This document shows positions 23,380-34,400 of a DNA stretch of 64,000 bases, in pieces. A program made the translations under genes and the position numbers. The number at the start of each line of letters is the position of its first letter. Positions within the stretch are counted from its first letter, which is position 1. The DNA comes from Numida meleagris. Taxonomy: Eukaryota; Chordata; Aves; Galliformes; Numididae. Where the stretch lies: NCBI RefSeq assembly GCF_002078875.1, contig NC_034419.1:19407516-19471515 (forward strand), written 5' to 3'. The notes below the pieces were generated by a model, which ran no database searches, was not told where the DNA came from, and saw nothing but the letters and a program-made list of their open reading frames with translations.

Positions 23380-24310
23380 CAGTGAGTGCCGGCCGGGGAG
23401 CTGAGGGGCAGGGGCAGGTACCGGTACCGGGTGGCTGCAGCCCCGTGCTGTGCTCTCACTGCAGGCCTGGGACGCGCCACGGCACAGTGCTCCGCTTCTC
23501 CTTTAAAGAGCGATGGAAAATCTTTACGGAACCTGAGCGGGGCGGCACCCGAGGAGCGCGACCGCACAGAGCGACCACCGGGGCGGCCCCCATCGCAGAG
23601 ACGCGACCCCGGCCGCCCCGCCCCGCCCCGCCCCGCCCCGCGCTGCCCCGGCGTCCGGACGCGCCCGTGGCGGCTCCGAGCTCCGCGCTGGCGGCGGGCG
23701 CTGCCCTCTGGCGGCCGCGGGGCTGCGCACGGGCCGCGCCTAAAGCTCGTGCTCAGGAACCGCGGAAATCCGCCGCTGAAGTTTTGCTTAAAGCCCCGCG
23801 CGGCTGCACAGCTCCCAGCCGGGACGGAGCTGCGGGGCACGCACGGGACACAGCGCAGCGGCTCCGCTCCGGCCCCACACCGGCCCCGGCCCCGCACCGC
23901 GCTCCCGGTACCCGCCGGCGGAGCCGCGGTGTCCGCCCAGCACCGCGAGCCCACGCAGTGCCCTTCAGCGCTGCCTGCTGGACGCGTGGCTGGCTGTCAG
24001 ACAGGAGCCGGCCTATCTCTGTGCTTCCTCGCCGAAGCAGCTCTCTCCGTTTCAAGATAATCTCACACTGATTGACGAGCGCTAACGAGCTAAACTGCTT
24101 AGAGCGGCTCAGAGAGTGAAGCGTTGGGGAAGACGCTGCAGCAGCAACAGATGTAGTCACGATGCCCCACGCTCCCAGCACGGGCCCGATGAGCCGTCCC
24201 CGCACAAGGCCTGCCAGCACGGCGGGGCCCCGCACGGTGCAGCCTCGTCACCGCCGTGCCCGGGGACACGGAACCAGGGCAGGCACCGGGGTTCCCTGCG
24301 CAGGAAGGCA
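23380..24310. promoter_or_regulatory. Second CpG island, no assigned gene
   Basis: A CpG-dense block, about 2 kb upstream of the RAD18 island and about 0.9 kb beyond the 3' end of SRGAP3. It carries a run of CCCCG units at 23615-23641. Long frames are open on both strands but match no family I know. It could be the promoter of a noncoding transcript or a GC-rich distal element. Confidence 0.6.
23615..23641. repeat. (CCCCG)n tandem, G4-prone on minus strand
   Basis: Five consecutive CCCCG units, giving stacked Sp1-like GGGGC boxes and a potential G-quadruplex on the minus strand. Confidence 0.85.
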
Positions 24311-25139
24311 TGCTGCTCAGCCCAGCGCGCCCGGCTCACGTGGCCACCCACAAGGACATCCCCCATGCCCCTGTGGGCCAAGCAGGGCACTTTTAAGCAT
24401 TTGCATCTGCACCCCACCTAAACATCTCCTGCCTCCTCTTGTTTATGGACTCACTGTCTCGTTCAGACAGCTCTGCAGTCTTTGCAGTGGCAGGACGGCA
24501 TGCCCGACTGGGCCGGGGCCCAGAGCAGGACACTGCACGAGCGACAGAACCTTCCCCGGAGGTGAGGACAGCCCTGGCCCAGCACAGGCACCAGTGTCCC
24601 TGCCTACCCGGGCAGCCCCCACCTCCTTGCCCGCGCTCCAATCCCTGCAGCTTCGGTGTGGGGACCCTGCAGGCAAAGACTTGTTCACACTTTGGAGAAC
24701 GTTCCCTTCAAGATCCCAGAAAGGCATTTTAAGTAAAAAAGAAACAACAGCTCTGGGCTGCATGGTACATCCCAGCTACCGTAGATCCACGCAGGTCCTC
24801 CCACAACCATAGAAGTGTATGAATTTGAACCCACTTGAAGTTTCAGATTTTTTATTGGTCTACGTCTCCTTCCCTGTGTATCTTCACCATACGCCCCTGG
24901 CTGAAAGCAAAGCATCCCTCCGTGCTCAATACACGCCAAGGCACGGGGTAGGTTCCGTGAGCACAGCGGCCGTGCTGCAGCCATTGGAGCTGCTGTCAGT
25001 GCAGGTGCTCGGTGCTGGCTCCGAGGCACAGGGCTGTGGGAGCAGGGCGCAGAGCCGGGGACACAGGGCTGAGGGAAGGGATACGAGGACAGCACCGCCG
25101 GCAGCAGCGAGGCGGCAAACACTGAAACCACAAGAGGTG
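24311..25139. other. Intergenic, downstream of SRGAP3
   Basis: No gene is recognised. A further AATAAA (minus strand) at 24851-24856 leaves open a longer SRGAP3 3' UTR. Confidence 0.6.
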
Positions 25140-25161
25140 ATTTTGAGAAAAGTTAAGCAGT

Positions 25162-25167
25162 TTTATT
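25162..25167 (-). terminator. SRGAP3 distal poly(A) signal AATAAA (candidate)
   Basis: The minus strand reads AATAAA followed within about 30 bases by the GU-rich CTTGTGGTTTCAGTGTTTG, a good cleavage context. Other signals at 26157-26162 (ATTAAA), about 26660-26665 and 24851-24856 are possible. Confidence 0.55.
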
Positions 25168-27385
25168 CAACAGGACGAGTCCACCTCCAAGCAGTGGCTC
25201 CATCTACATGGCATCATCAGCATACAGGACAGAGGACCCAACCGCTCTAGCTGACGGCATCGCACCATACATTACAGAGACAACACCCACGGGGAGGACG
25301 ACGACCGCGACGAGGGGCAGCCCACAGCAGTTCCTGAGGTTTCCTGACAGAACCAAAACCCAGCAGACCTCGCAGCCCAGCCCCCAGGAGCCGGTCAGCC
25401 TCGGGACTCCCGGTGCCGCAGGGTGAAAAGCGGAGCGCTGCCCGTTATGCACACGGTGCGACGTTACAAGAAGGGCACCGGGCGCACTGCAGCCGAAGGA
25501 CGAGAGACGCGGCCATCGCAGCACAAGGTCTCCCCACGGCATCACCCACTCGGCCCGGCCGCGGTCCTGGGAGGGGCACAGCACCGGGGGCTGCAGGCAC
25601 CAGGGCGGCACCGGCTCTGCACGGCAGAGACCCCCCAGGGGCGGTCCCCACCTCCTGCAGGGCCACAGGGATGGCCCCCAGCCCCCGGCCACCTCCAGGC
25701 TGGAGCCGACCGCCCCGGGACTCGGCGAGCCTACAGTCTTTGAGCCTTGACAGAGGTATCGAGGAGCAGGATAAAGTCACTCATAGAACATGAGCAGGTT
25801 CCAGTTATGATACTCCTACAACGTGGTTAAATTTTGTGCCAAGTTACAGAAAAATACATTTTCCCCCCCCTAAATTTACAGTAGTTAAAACTACAATTGG
25901 AATACCGTATTAAAAAGGGGTTGCTTGTTCTTCAACAAAACATCCTGGCTTCCGTTTGTTAAAAAAAAAATAATAATAATAAGGACTTCAAAAGCAATCA
26001 GCCACAGCACAACGTAACTGTACAAAGGAAATCGCGATGCAGCTCCGAGGACATCGATTCCAAGCATTTGTTCCGGTGCTCAAAAAGGCACTTAAAGTTA
26101 AGAAAACAACTGTATTAAAAACCCACAACAAAACAAAAGAAAACGAAAGGCAATAATTTAATAGAAAAACACTGGCATTTGTACCGTATCTTCAAAAGAA
26201 GGCAGGAAAAAAAACCAAACCCAACAAACACGGTTCGCTCTCAGGTCATCTTCAGAAGTATATTAAAAAATTAAAAAAAACCAGAAGAGCAAAGTGAGTG
26301 TTCTCCAGGAACCGAACGGAAAACATCGCTGGCAACGGCCGCACACCTCTCGTGCCCAGGGGCTTCCTCCCCGCCCCCAGCCCCGCTGCACCGCACCAAG
26401 CAGAGCACGGCTGCTGGGACACGCGCGGCCCGAGCGCTGAGCTCGGGGTGAGCCTACGTCTAGGAAAGGGGGAGAAATCATGGAGAAAAATAAACCTCCA
26501 TACGAACTAATTTGTGGTAATTACAAATGTCAACTATGTTAATAGACAAGTACGTAAACACCATTTCCCCTTATAGCGTTATACCGAGGAACAAGGACAG
26601 AACCACTACGTACAGTACTTCCCCACTATGTACACTGAAAGGTTAGGTTTCTGCTTTTCTTTATTTCTTTTTTTTTAACATTGTTTTTTATTTTTACATT
26701 GAGCTACCTACTAAGTGCAAAGGTCCGGTGAGTGGCGTTGGCTTTCATCTAATCTTACCCTATTTTTGTACAGCTTACACTTTAATGGTTACTTTCCAGC
26801 ACTGAAGCAAGTACAGCGACAAAGAGCGGAGCGGGCACACGCGGCCCCGGCACGGCGCTGGCACCCGGAGCCGCTGCTGCCCCACTGCCCTGCCCTGCCC
26901 GGGGGCTGCGGGCCGGCGGTCAGGCACTGCCCTGGGAGCGCGAGGGCACGGATGGGGCTGAATGAAAGCACGGGTCACTGCAAGGAAACCTGCGCAGGGA
27001 GGGAGACTGCAGGAGAAGCACGGAGTGTCTTGGATTCAGCGTTACGGAGACGTGGCTATCAGACAGGATACCATGCAACCCCCAGCTCTTTCTGCGTATG
27101 GTTTTTTTCTCTGGATTAAATGTTCCGAGGAAAAACAAAGTGTAAATTTCTTTGCATAAACTCAAACTGTTGTATTATATAGTACAGTACAGAAAGTGCA
27201 AAATATCGCCCCATCAGATCAGCTACGCGTCTGATATGGTCACATATGGCTCATGCTTTGCATGCAAGAAGACACAATCTGAATCAAGACCCTCACGTAC
27301 TGCTGTGCAGCCTCCGGGAAGGAGCCACTGCAGCAGAGCCTCCTCGCCTTCAGTCCCATTCGCTGGGACATCGATAGGTAAAATT

Positions 27386-27403
27386 AAAAAAAAAAAAAAA
27401 AAA
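27386..27403. repeat. A18 homopolymer
   Basis: An 18-base A run, read as U18 in the SRGAP3 3' UTR. Confidence 0.95.
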
Positions 27404-27551
27404 GTGTTACGGGGAAAGGGAAAAGCCTCATCTCAGGCTGTGTAAGTTCTCTATCTACTTTCTATCACAGGTTTGTCACCAGTTCTTACCCGCTGCTGAT
27501 GCCCGAGCCCAGGGCCCCACGCTGCCAGCAATCCTCAGCCAGCAGAGCCCC

Positions 27552-27597
27552 CCGTGCCGTGCCATGCTGTGCCATACCACGCCGTGCCATGCCGGCC
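27552..27597. repeat. Degenerate GTGCCATGCC tandem
   Basis: Four to five imperfect copies of a unit of about 10 bases (GTGCC-G/A-T-GC) lie within the SRGAP3 3' UTR. Confidence 0.7.
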
Positions 27598-27942
27598 CTT
27601 CTGCTTCCCCAGCACCGCAGGGCGCAGCGCACAGCTCCCAGGAGCGGCCTCGTATTGCTCGGCCCACAGCTGCTATGTACGTCCACGCACACACGCACAC
27701 AAATAGCCTGGAAAAAATGACAAAACCAACCCAGCGTCTCTAGCAAGGACATTTCAGAGCCAGTTTCTGAGGTAAATCTACTTTTTTTAAAAAAGTCACC
27801 AAATTCTGTACACTTTTTTTTAATATATACTTCTACATATAAGGTGTAATCTCCAGTGACGACACGCAGAGCCGCCGTCCCCCTCTGCCACGCGGCTGCG
27901 AGCCCAGGGAGCGTTCCAGCGGGACGGGGCCGCGCACACCTG

Positions 27943-27976
<34 letters not shown>

Positions 27977-27978
27977 CT
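27943..27978. repeat. (CA)n microsatellite
   Basis: About 18 CA units with one CG interruption. In the SRGAP3 mRNA this is a UG repeat 58-93 bases after the stop codon. Confidence 0.95.
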
Positions 27979-28035
27979 ACAGCTGTGCTGCACCATGGGC
28001 GCTCCCCGCTGGCTTCCCCTGAGCACCGTGCCCGG

Positions 28036-28452
28036 CTACATGGTGCCCGACTTGTCTGCCGCGCCGCTGGGGAACAGCTTCTCGGTGGGGGTGATGGCGG
28101 GGCTGCCCACCCCCGAGCTGCTGCTGCTGCTGGAGCGGTGCTGCACCGCCGGGCGCGCCGGCCGCATGGGGGGGGGCCGCAGCTGCGCCCCGGCCAGCCG
28201 GGCCGACAGCGCCGGCTTGAAGGTGGTCATCATCTCGGCGGTGGAGCTGCTGCTGCGCCGCATGGCGGCGTCGGGGTCCCGGATCAGGATGGTGTGCAGG
28301 GGGCTGGCGGGCTCCGAGTTGGCGGCGCCCAGCGGGGGGTTCTTCAGGAGCTCCAGCGTGTCCAGCACCACGTCGGGAGCCTGCTTGGCCGTGTTCTGCC
28401 GCTCCAGCTCCCGCAGCTCGTGCAGCGCCGTGCTCATGGTCTTCTCGATGTC
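28036..28452 (-). CDS. SRGAP3: SRGAP3 exon 22 (last coding exon)
   Basis: The acceptor is TTTCGGCAG|GAC. It encodes [20 protein letters not shown], a short helix, then a Ser/Pro tail with [32 protein letters not shown], a seven-Ser run from an AGC repeat (28118-28132), and the end DKSGTM followed by TAG (28036-28038). Exon numbers here and below assume the usual 22-exon vertebrate model. Confidence 0.98.
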   Translation of the reverse strand, partial: DIEKTMSTALHELRELERQNTAKQAPDVVLDTLELLKNPPLGAANSEPASPLHTILIRDPDAAMRRSSSSTAEMMTTFKPALSARLAGAQLRPPPMRPARPAVQHRSSSSSSSGVGSPAITPTEKLFPSGAADKSGTM

Positions 28453-31400
28453 CTGCCGAAAGCACCGGCACAAGGAGGTCAGTGCCGCGGCACGGCGCCC
28501 ACCCCCGGGTGCCCCTGCCCTGCGTGCTAGGGGGGGGTCCTCCGACCTAGGAGTCCCTCAGTGCAAAGCGGGAGCTTCGGAAGAAGACAAAGCCCACGCT
28601 CCGGCGGCACAGAGGCGCCCGCTGGCTCAGACGTCAGTGGGAGTTTGCTCACCAGCTCCAGAACTATCAAATCCCACGTGACGCTGTGACACCGGCCCCG
28701 GTACCCGCACCCTGCCCCCACCCTCAGGGACAGGACACCTCTCCCCTGCCCCCAAACCACGTCCCTGCAGCCTCCAACAGCTGTGCAGGACCTCCGCCAC
28801 CCACGTGCCGGTCAGCACGCGGCAGAAAGGCACAGTGACGTGCATGGGCGAGCAGCACAAGGTGCTCAGGGCTGCGGGAGGCAGCCCCAGGCACTCCCCC
28901 CGGGACAGGGGCAGCGGGGCCCCATCTCCTGCCCTCCAGCCCCGCAGGAACCAGCCCCCCCCTCACCCCCTACAGCCAGCACCTCCCGGACACCCGACTC
29001 ATGGCGTCCCTGGGTCCACCCAGAGAGATCTGCCAGACAGGGAACCCAAATCAATGGAAAATGTGAATTTAAAGCAAATTTGGTAAACTGCCTACGACTG
29101 GGCTGCTGATCTTCACACTCAGAAATAAAGAGGCCCTAATTTGGCTTCATTTCAATCAGCCTTAAATGAAGTAAGGCCGCTTTAACTCAGAGACCATCTG
29201 AAAAGTGATTCACAGCAATCAAATCAACCATTGCAGAAGCGACTCCAGTAAACTCTCCTCACTGTCCTCGTGCAGACAAGTCCTTATGTTTTCTCACGTC
29301 TACAAAATACTTAGTAAGCCTCAGATTGTGTTCAGCAGAAGGGAATTAATTATCAAGTTAGCTCCAATTAATTATATTAAACTGTGCAGAAAATGAGTGG
29401 AAATAATTCTCCCACAGCTCAGCCTTAGGACTACCAAGCTCAGTCCGACTGACTTGACAGTAAATGCTTATTGACATCAGCTGAGTGAGAATCCTTTCCA
29501 GAGTTTTAAACAAAGAAAAAGTGAAGGAAAGGGAAGGGGGCATATCGTGCTTCACCCCCGGCACTCCCCGCTCCTCTGGTCCCCTGCACCTCAGATTGGT
29601 TCACACCACACGTAAGCTCTTGATGAACAGAGAAGCTGGGCAGCGTGCTGCAGAGCAAGCGCACAAGGAGCGTGATCGGTGGAAAAGCAGACAGGACAGT
29701 AAGAGTTCTTCCTTTCTGCCATTACCGTTACTCATCCCACTGAAAGCAGGTAGTCCTACACGTAACCTGCCAAGCCCCACAGAAGATCCTTCCATGTGAT
29801 GGGCAGCAGTGCCCCCAGCAGCCACTCCTCTCCCAGCACCATCGCGCCTGGCCTGGCACAAAGCACGTGGCCTTGAAGTGCTGGCACAGGTGACCCTGCA
29901 TGGCCCCAGCCACACCGAGGCACGGGAACGCCACAGCCTGCCCCATGGAAGTACCACACTCCACATTGTTAATGGGGTTAGCAGGGCCTGGCTGACAGCC
30001 CCCAGCTAGCAGCAAGGAGAGCAGACGCACAGGCTGTGCTGACAGCGGAGCACATTTAACAAGCACCATGAAGCTGCAGCGATGCTGCAGACAATGTCTG
30101 TCGGGGCATCCTACGGTGCTTAGACCGACGTTCTGAGGTCCTACAAATAGCCACAAAAACCACACTGAACTGCACTAAGCACCAACTGAATTCTGACTTA
30201 CAGATGCCATTTTTCTTTTTATGCAGCGCCCAATGAAGGTAATGCACGTCCTCCCCTGTGGGAGCGAGGGGTTGGCAGCACATTTCAGTGGTGCACTGAA
30301 CACTTCTGCCCGTTGCTGCGAAGAAGCAAGGTGTGTGGGGAGAAGCAGCGCCTCCTGTTAGACCAGCCAACGCGGCTGGAGTTGCTGACAGCACACGGCT
30401 GGCTTCCAACTCTAAACCACTGCAGCTGCAACAGCACCACTGCTCTGAAGTGCAGCGAGATGAAAGGGGCTCTGCCGTGCTCACCCGTGAATTCTGTTTT
30501 ACCTCTCGATCCATGGGCACCGGGAGCCGCTCACCACCCTCTTACCTCAGCAAGCGCTTCTGCTTCTAGAGATTTCTGATCTCCAAGACTACTGTGCCTG
30601 GTGGATCCACAGGTCGATCGCAGCGGGTGGCCGTCAGACAAGGCCTTCCTGTCTGGGAAATTGATGCTCCCTGCACTGCCGAATGTCGCCATCCTGCGCT
30701 TTTCAGGGCTCTCAATCCTGCCTCTGCTTAGAGGAATTTTGTGGGGGCTGCTAGGGCAGGCGGCCGCTCGAGGAGGAGTGTCTATGCCAGGACCCAGCCC
30801 CCGGGGCGGGCTGTGGGTGTCCCCCCCGCTTCGACGGCGAGGGATAGCTGCGCCGTCAGACCTCAATCTCACTCTGCAAAGAATTCATCACAAGAGCGCG
30901 TCACCGTGCGTCAGATAGAGGCGTCTGCGTGCATGCTGCAAGGCAATCTCTCAGCTCTGAGAAGCCAGATCAAATCAGACTCAACCCTTCCAGCTCCAGA
31001 AGACTAAAGCAAGAGGGCAGACAGACATTTTAGCCAGCACCAAGAAAGGGACAGCACTGTACCATTTTAGTTGTTAAGATCTACGTTGGCAATCCACATG
31101 AACACCTTTTCCATGCTCACATTATTCCCTAGCACACAGCAGAGCGTTCCCTTCTGCCCTGCACACTGACTCTCCCTGCACGTGACAGTGACCACCTCTG
31201 TATCTGCAAAAGGAGAGCTCCATACCGGCCCATGACTCCACCGAAGCCGTAGTCCACAAGGTGATCCGTCGGGGACTGGATGTCGTTCTTGGAGGACGCC
31301 TTGTCATCCAGCAGCGGCCCGCTGCTCGCCTCGCTGTCCGCCTTCTGGCTCAGGCTGTCGGAGAAGGCGTCATCCCTGGGAAACGAGACCCCCATTCAGG

Positions 31401-34400
31401 CTGCCACTGTAATGAATCTGTGTGTGGTATTTATAACAGAAGTGGCATCTACAAAGGACAGGCAGAGCGAGCAGTGTGCAACAGCACCTACATACACAGG
31501 GAAAGACCAGTGCTACATGTGCATCATGCCACCTTGAGTAGTCAGTGACAGACGTGGTGAAGGCCCACCAAGGACGGTATTTAGTGCTTGGCTACGTCAG
31601 CTTGAACAAGAGACAACCTATGCCAATATATGGAGAGGCATACCAGAACAGATCCAGATTCTTCAAAGTCATTAAATCTGGGAAAAGCTGACCTATTTAG
31701 GTGGCTAACGATTGACCTCATGTAGGTAGCTGATTTTGACATCCCGGGTCAGCACGCGGTGCCTTTACTCACATGTCCTGCACCACAATGTACTGGTGGG
31801 GTATGAGGCCATCCACACCGTTGTGCCTCCCTTCCCACCAGTCTTCTGATGCCCGATGGTACAGGAGGAGCGAGGCGCCTTTCTTGAAGGACAGCTCTCG
31901 TGGAGACCGACCAACATAGTCAAACTTTGCTATGGCTTCAATCTGCTCCACTTCTGCAAAGGAAGAGAAACACAGACAGAGAAGCTCAGTATGACAATCA
32001 CGAGGGCACAATAAACCCTGGAAAGAGGAAACCTCACCTGAGCAGCTCTCATCCTGCTGCCCCGGCTTCCCAAGAGCATCTTACGCCGAGCACAAACCAT
32101 CTTATTTTTAGACCGATCGATTATTTTTGTTCTTTCAGCCTTTCTGGAACTTCTCACAGACTCACAAACTACAAAAAGCTGCAAACCAGATGGGGAGCAG
32201 CTGAAATTTCCCTGTGCGCATATGGCATCTTTGCCTGCGCTCATATTTTCTTCCAATAAAGTGACTTCTTCGGTTACAGAACACCATTATCTTCCAGACT
32301 GGGATCTTACCCAGCTGTATAGGATACAACACCCAAAGTCCCCCATTACATTCTCTTTAATTCCTTCCCTCACCCTGGAGACAGCTTGGCCTGAATCGCT
32401 GGTGAATAACAAATGCCCCTTTGGGGATCCCCACAGAAACGACAGTATCAGCTGTGAACTCATCTCCCTGCCCAGACTGAGGTGCAAGATCAGCAGCCAC
32501 CACTCTGCCAGCTCCAACTGCTATTGGAGCCAGCGAGCAAACAGCTAATGTAACTCTGAGATACCAAATGTTTTAAACCCCAGGGGCACCAACAGGACTG
32601 GGAAGGATGCTAGCAAAGCTGGACAAGGCACATCAGCCCAGTTCCTTCAGATCTGCCATGTTCTCACCAGAACACAGAAACCTGCTCTGCTCCATCTGCC
32701 CTGTCACTAACCGTGGGCTCTACACCGCGGTGTGACCTGCTGCTCTGCTCAGCCACAACCTCTGCTCAGAGCAGGAGCCACTGAAGGACGTGGCAGGCGC
32801 TGAACCCAAACCCTGCCCTCCCTCAGCATGATGGCAGACAGGTCACTTCCACTGACAGACTGTTCCTAGCTGAAAATATGGCTGCACCAGTGTGAGCACC
32901 ATGGTGCTTGGGCCTGCTACCGCGGGATCGATGGGGAATGCCCTCTGGAGGAAACGTAGGGAGGAGGCTATCAGAAGGCCTTCCTGAGCCTGATAAAGTA
33001 TTGAGTTTCCCCAGAGGAGGGGTGCACAGGGCAAGGGGGAGAAGGAACGTGTAAATTCACAAAATAAAGCTGCTCTTCTCTACACTTGCACCAGAGTTAA
33101 TCACCCGGAAAGTCCAATCACAGTTATTAATGTGACCACCCAGGCAAAAAATTAGCTGAGAGGCAGCTTGCTCTCCATCTTCTCACCCTGCTCCCAGCTG
33201 TTCCTCACATGGAGGATCACGGAGGTGCTTTGTGCTGCAGACCCCCTGACCCAGCTGCGCGCTCCCCTCCATGGGCAGACCCCGCTGCAGCCCAGCCAGC
33301 CGGGAAGCATCAGCGCTTGTCAGAGCAGGAGGCACAGAGGCAAGACACCAGGAAAGGTGCACTCAGTTCTGCAGCATCCTGCCACGTAGCACAGTCTAAC
33401 AGTGGCACTGCCGCCGTGCGGTGACATTTGCTGTCTCTCGGCAGCACCAGCTTGGTTCCCAGCCTGCAGTGGAGCTGCAGGTACCTCTTGGGCAGGGAAA
33501 GGCCGTTGCTTTCTCTTGCTCTGGGCACCACAGTTTGTAACGAGCACGTCTCTTGTCCAGTTCTGCCTGCACCCTGGTCTTGCGCTTGCCTCTGTGATCA
33601 ATGGGCTCCATAAAAACAACCCCTGTATCCTTCCATGGAGTCAGTCTGCAGTCCATACACACCTTACAATGAAAACCTATAAGCAGTGTTAATTAACATG
33701 CACATGCACTGCCAAACACATAGAAACATCCACATGCCAGACACCAGTCCAGCCCGATGCGATGAAGGGCAAAGCACACAGTGTTTTCCTATATGCACAC
33801 AGTCCTCCCAACACAGATCCAAGTTTCTGCAGCTCACGTGTGTGCTCACCGTCATCACTGGTGTGTGGCTCCGTGCCGTTGTCATGGTCAACTTCATCAA
33901 TGGTGCCTGGCTCGCTGTGAGGGCTGTCACTGAAATAAACACATGGAGCTTTAAAAGAGAGACCAAGATTCTGTTCCCAAGTCACTCTGCAAAAGAAAGT
34001 TGTTGAGGGGCCCCAGTGATACTCAAAGGAGTTCTGGTTTTCATTTTAAAATGAAAATCTCAGTCCTATGAAAGTGCAGCAAACCTTTAAACTACTCTGA
34101 GTACAGCAGACACTTGCACCACCATAACGCTCAAGCCCAGAACTTCATGTCCTGTTGCTCATGCATGTTACTCGTATTTGGCAAAAACAAGTGATAACAA
34201 GTAAGATTTTCTATTCATTCACAATGAGTTTTAGCGTTTTATCCCCAGCTCTTGCATATCTTATTTGTAACATTTACCAGAAATAAATGTAAAAAGGCAT
34301 GCTGCTTCTGCAGAGAGGCAAAGCCTTCCCAGCACTGTGCTCAGCTGCCCTGAATATTACATCTGAACTTCCCCAAAGCTCCCTTCACAACTCATCCTCT

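Larger units (their letters stand above)
25140..28035 (-). other. SRGAP3: SRGAP3 3' UTR (inferred extent)
   Basis: The sequence follows the SRGAP3 stop codon and is continuous with the last exon. It begins GC-rich with a UG repeat, turns AU-rich with U and A runs at 25.8-27.2 kb, then GC-rich again towards 25.2 kb. The start is fixed by the stop codon. The end is inferred from the poly(A) signal at 25162. Confidence 0.65.

Noticed and set aside
23382..24071. Two plus-strand frames of about 225 codons and a minus-strand frame
   Set aside because: Overlapping open frames are expected in a CpG island, and none shows a domain or splice support.
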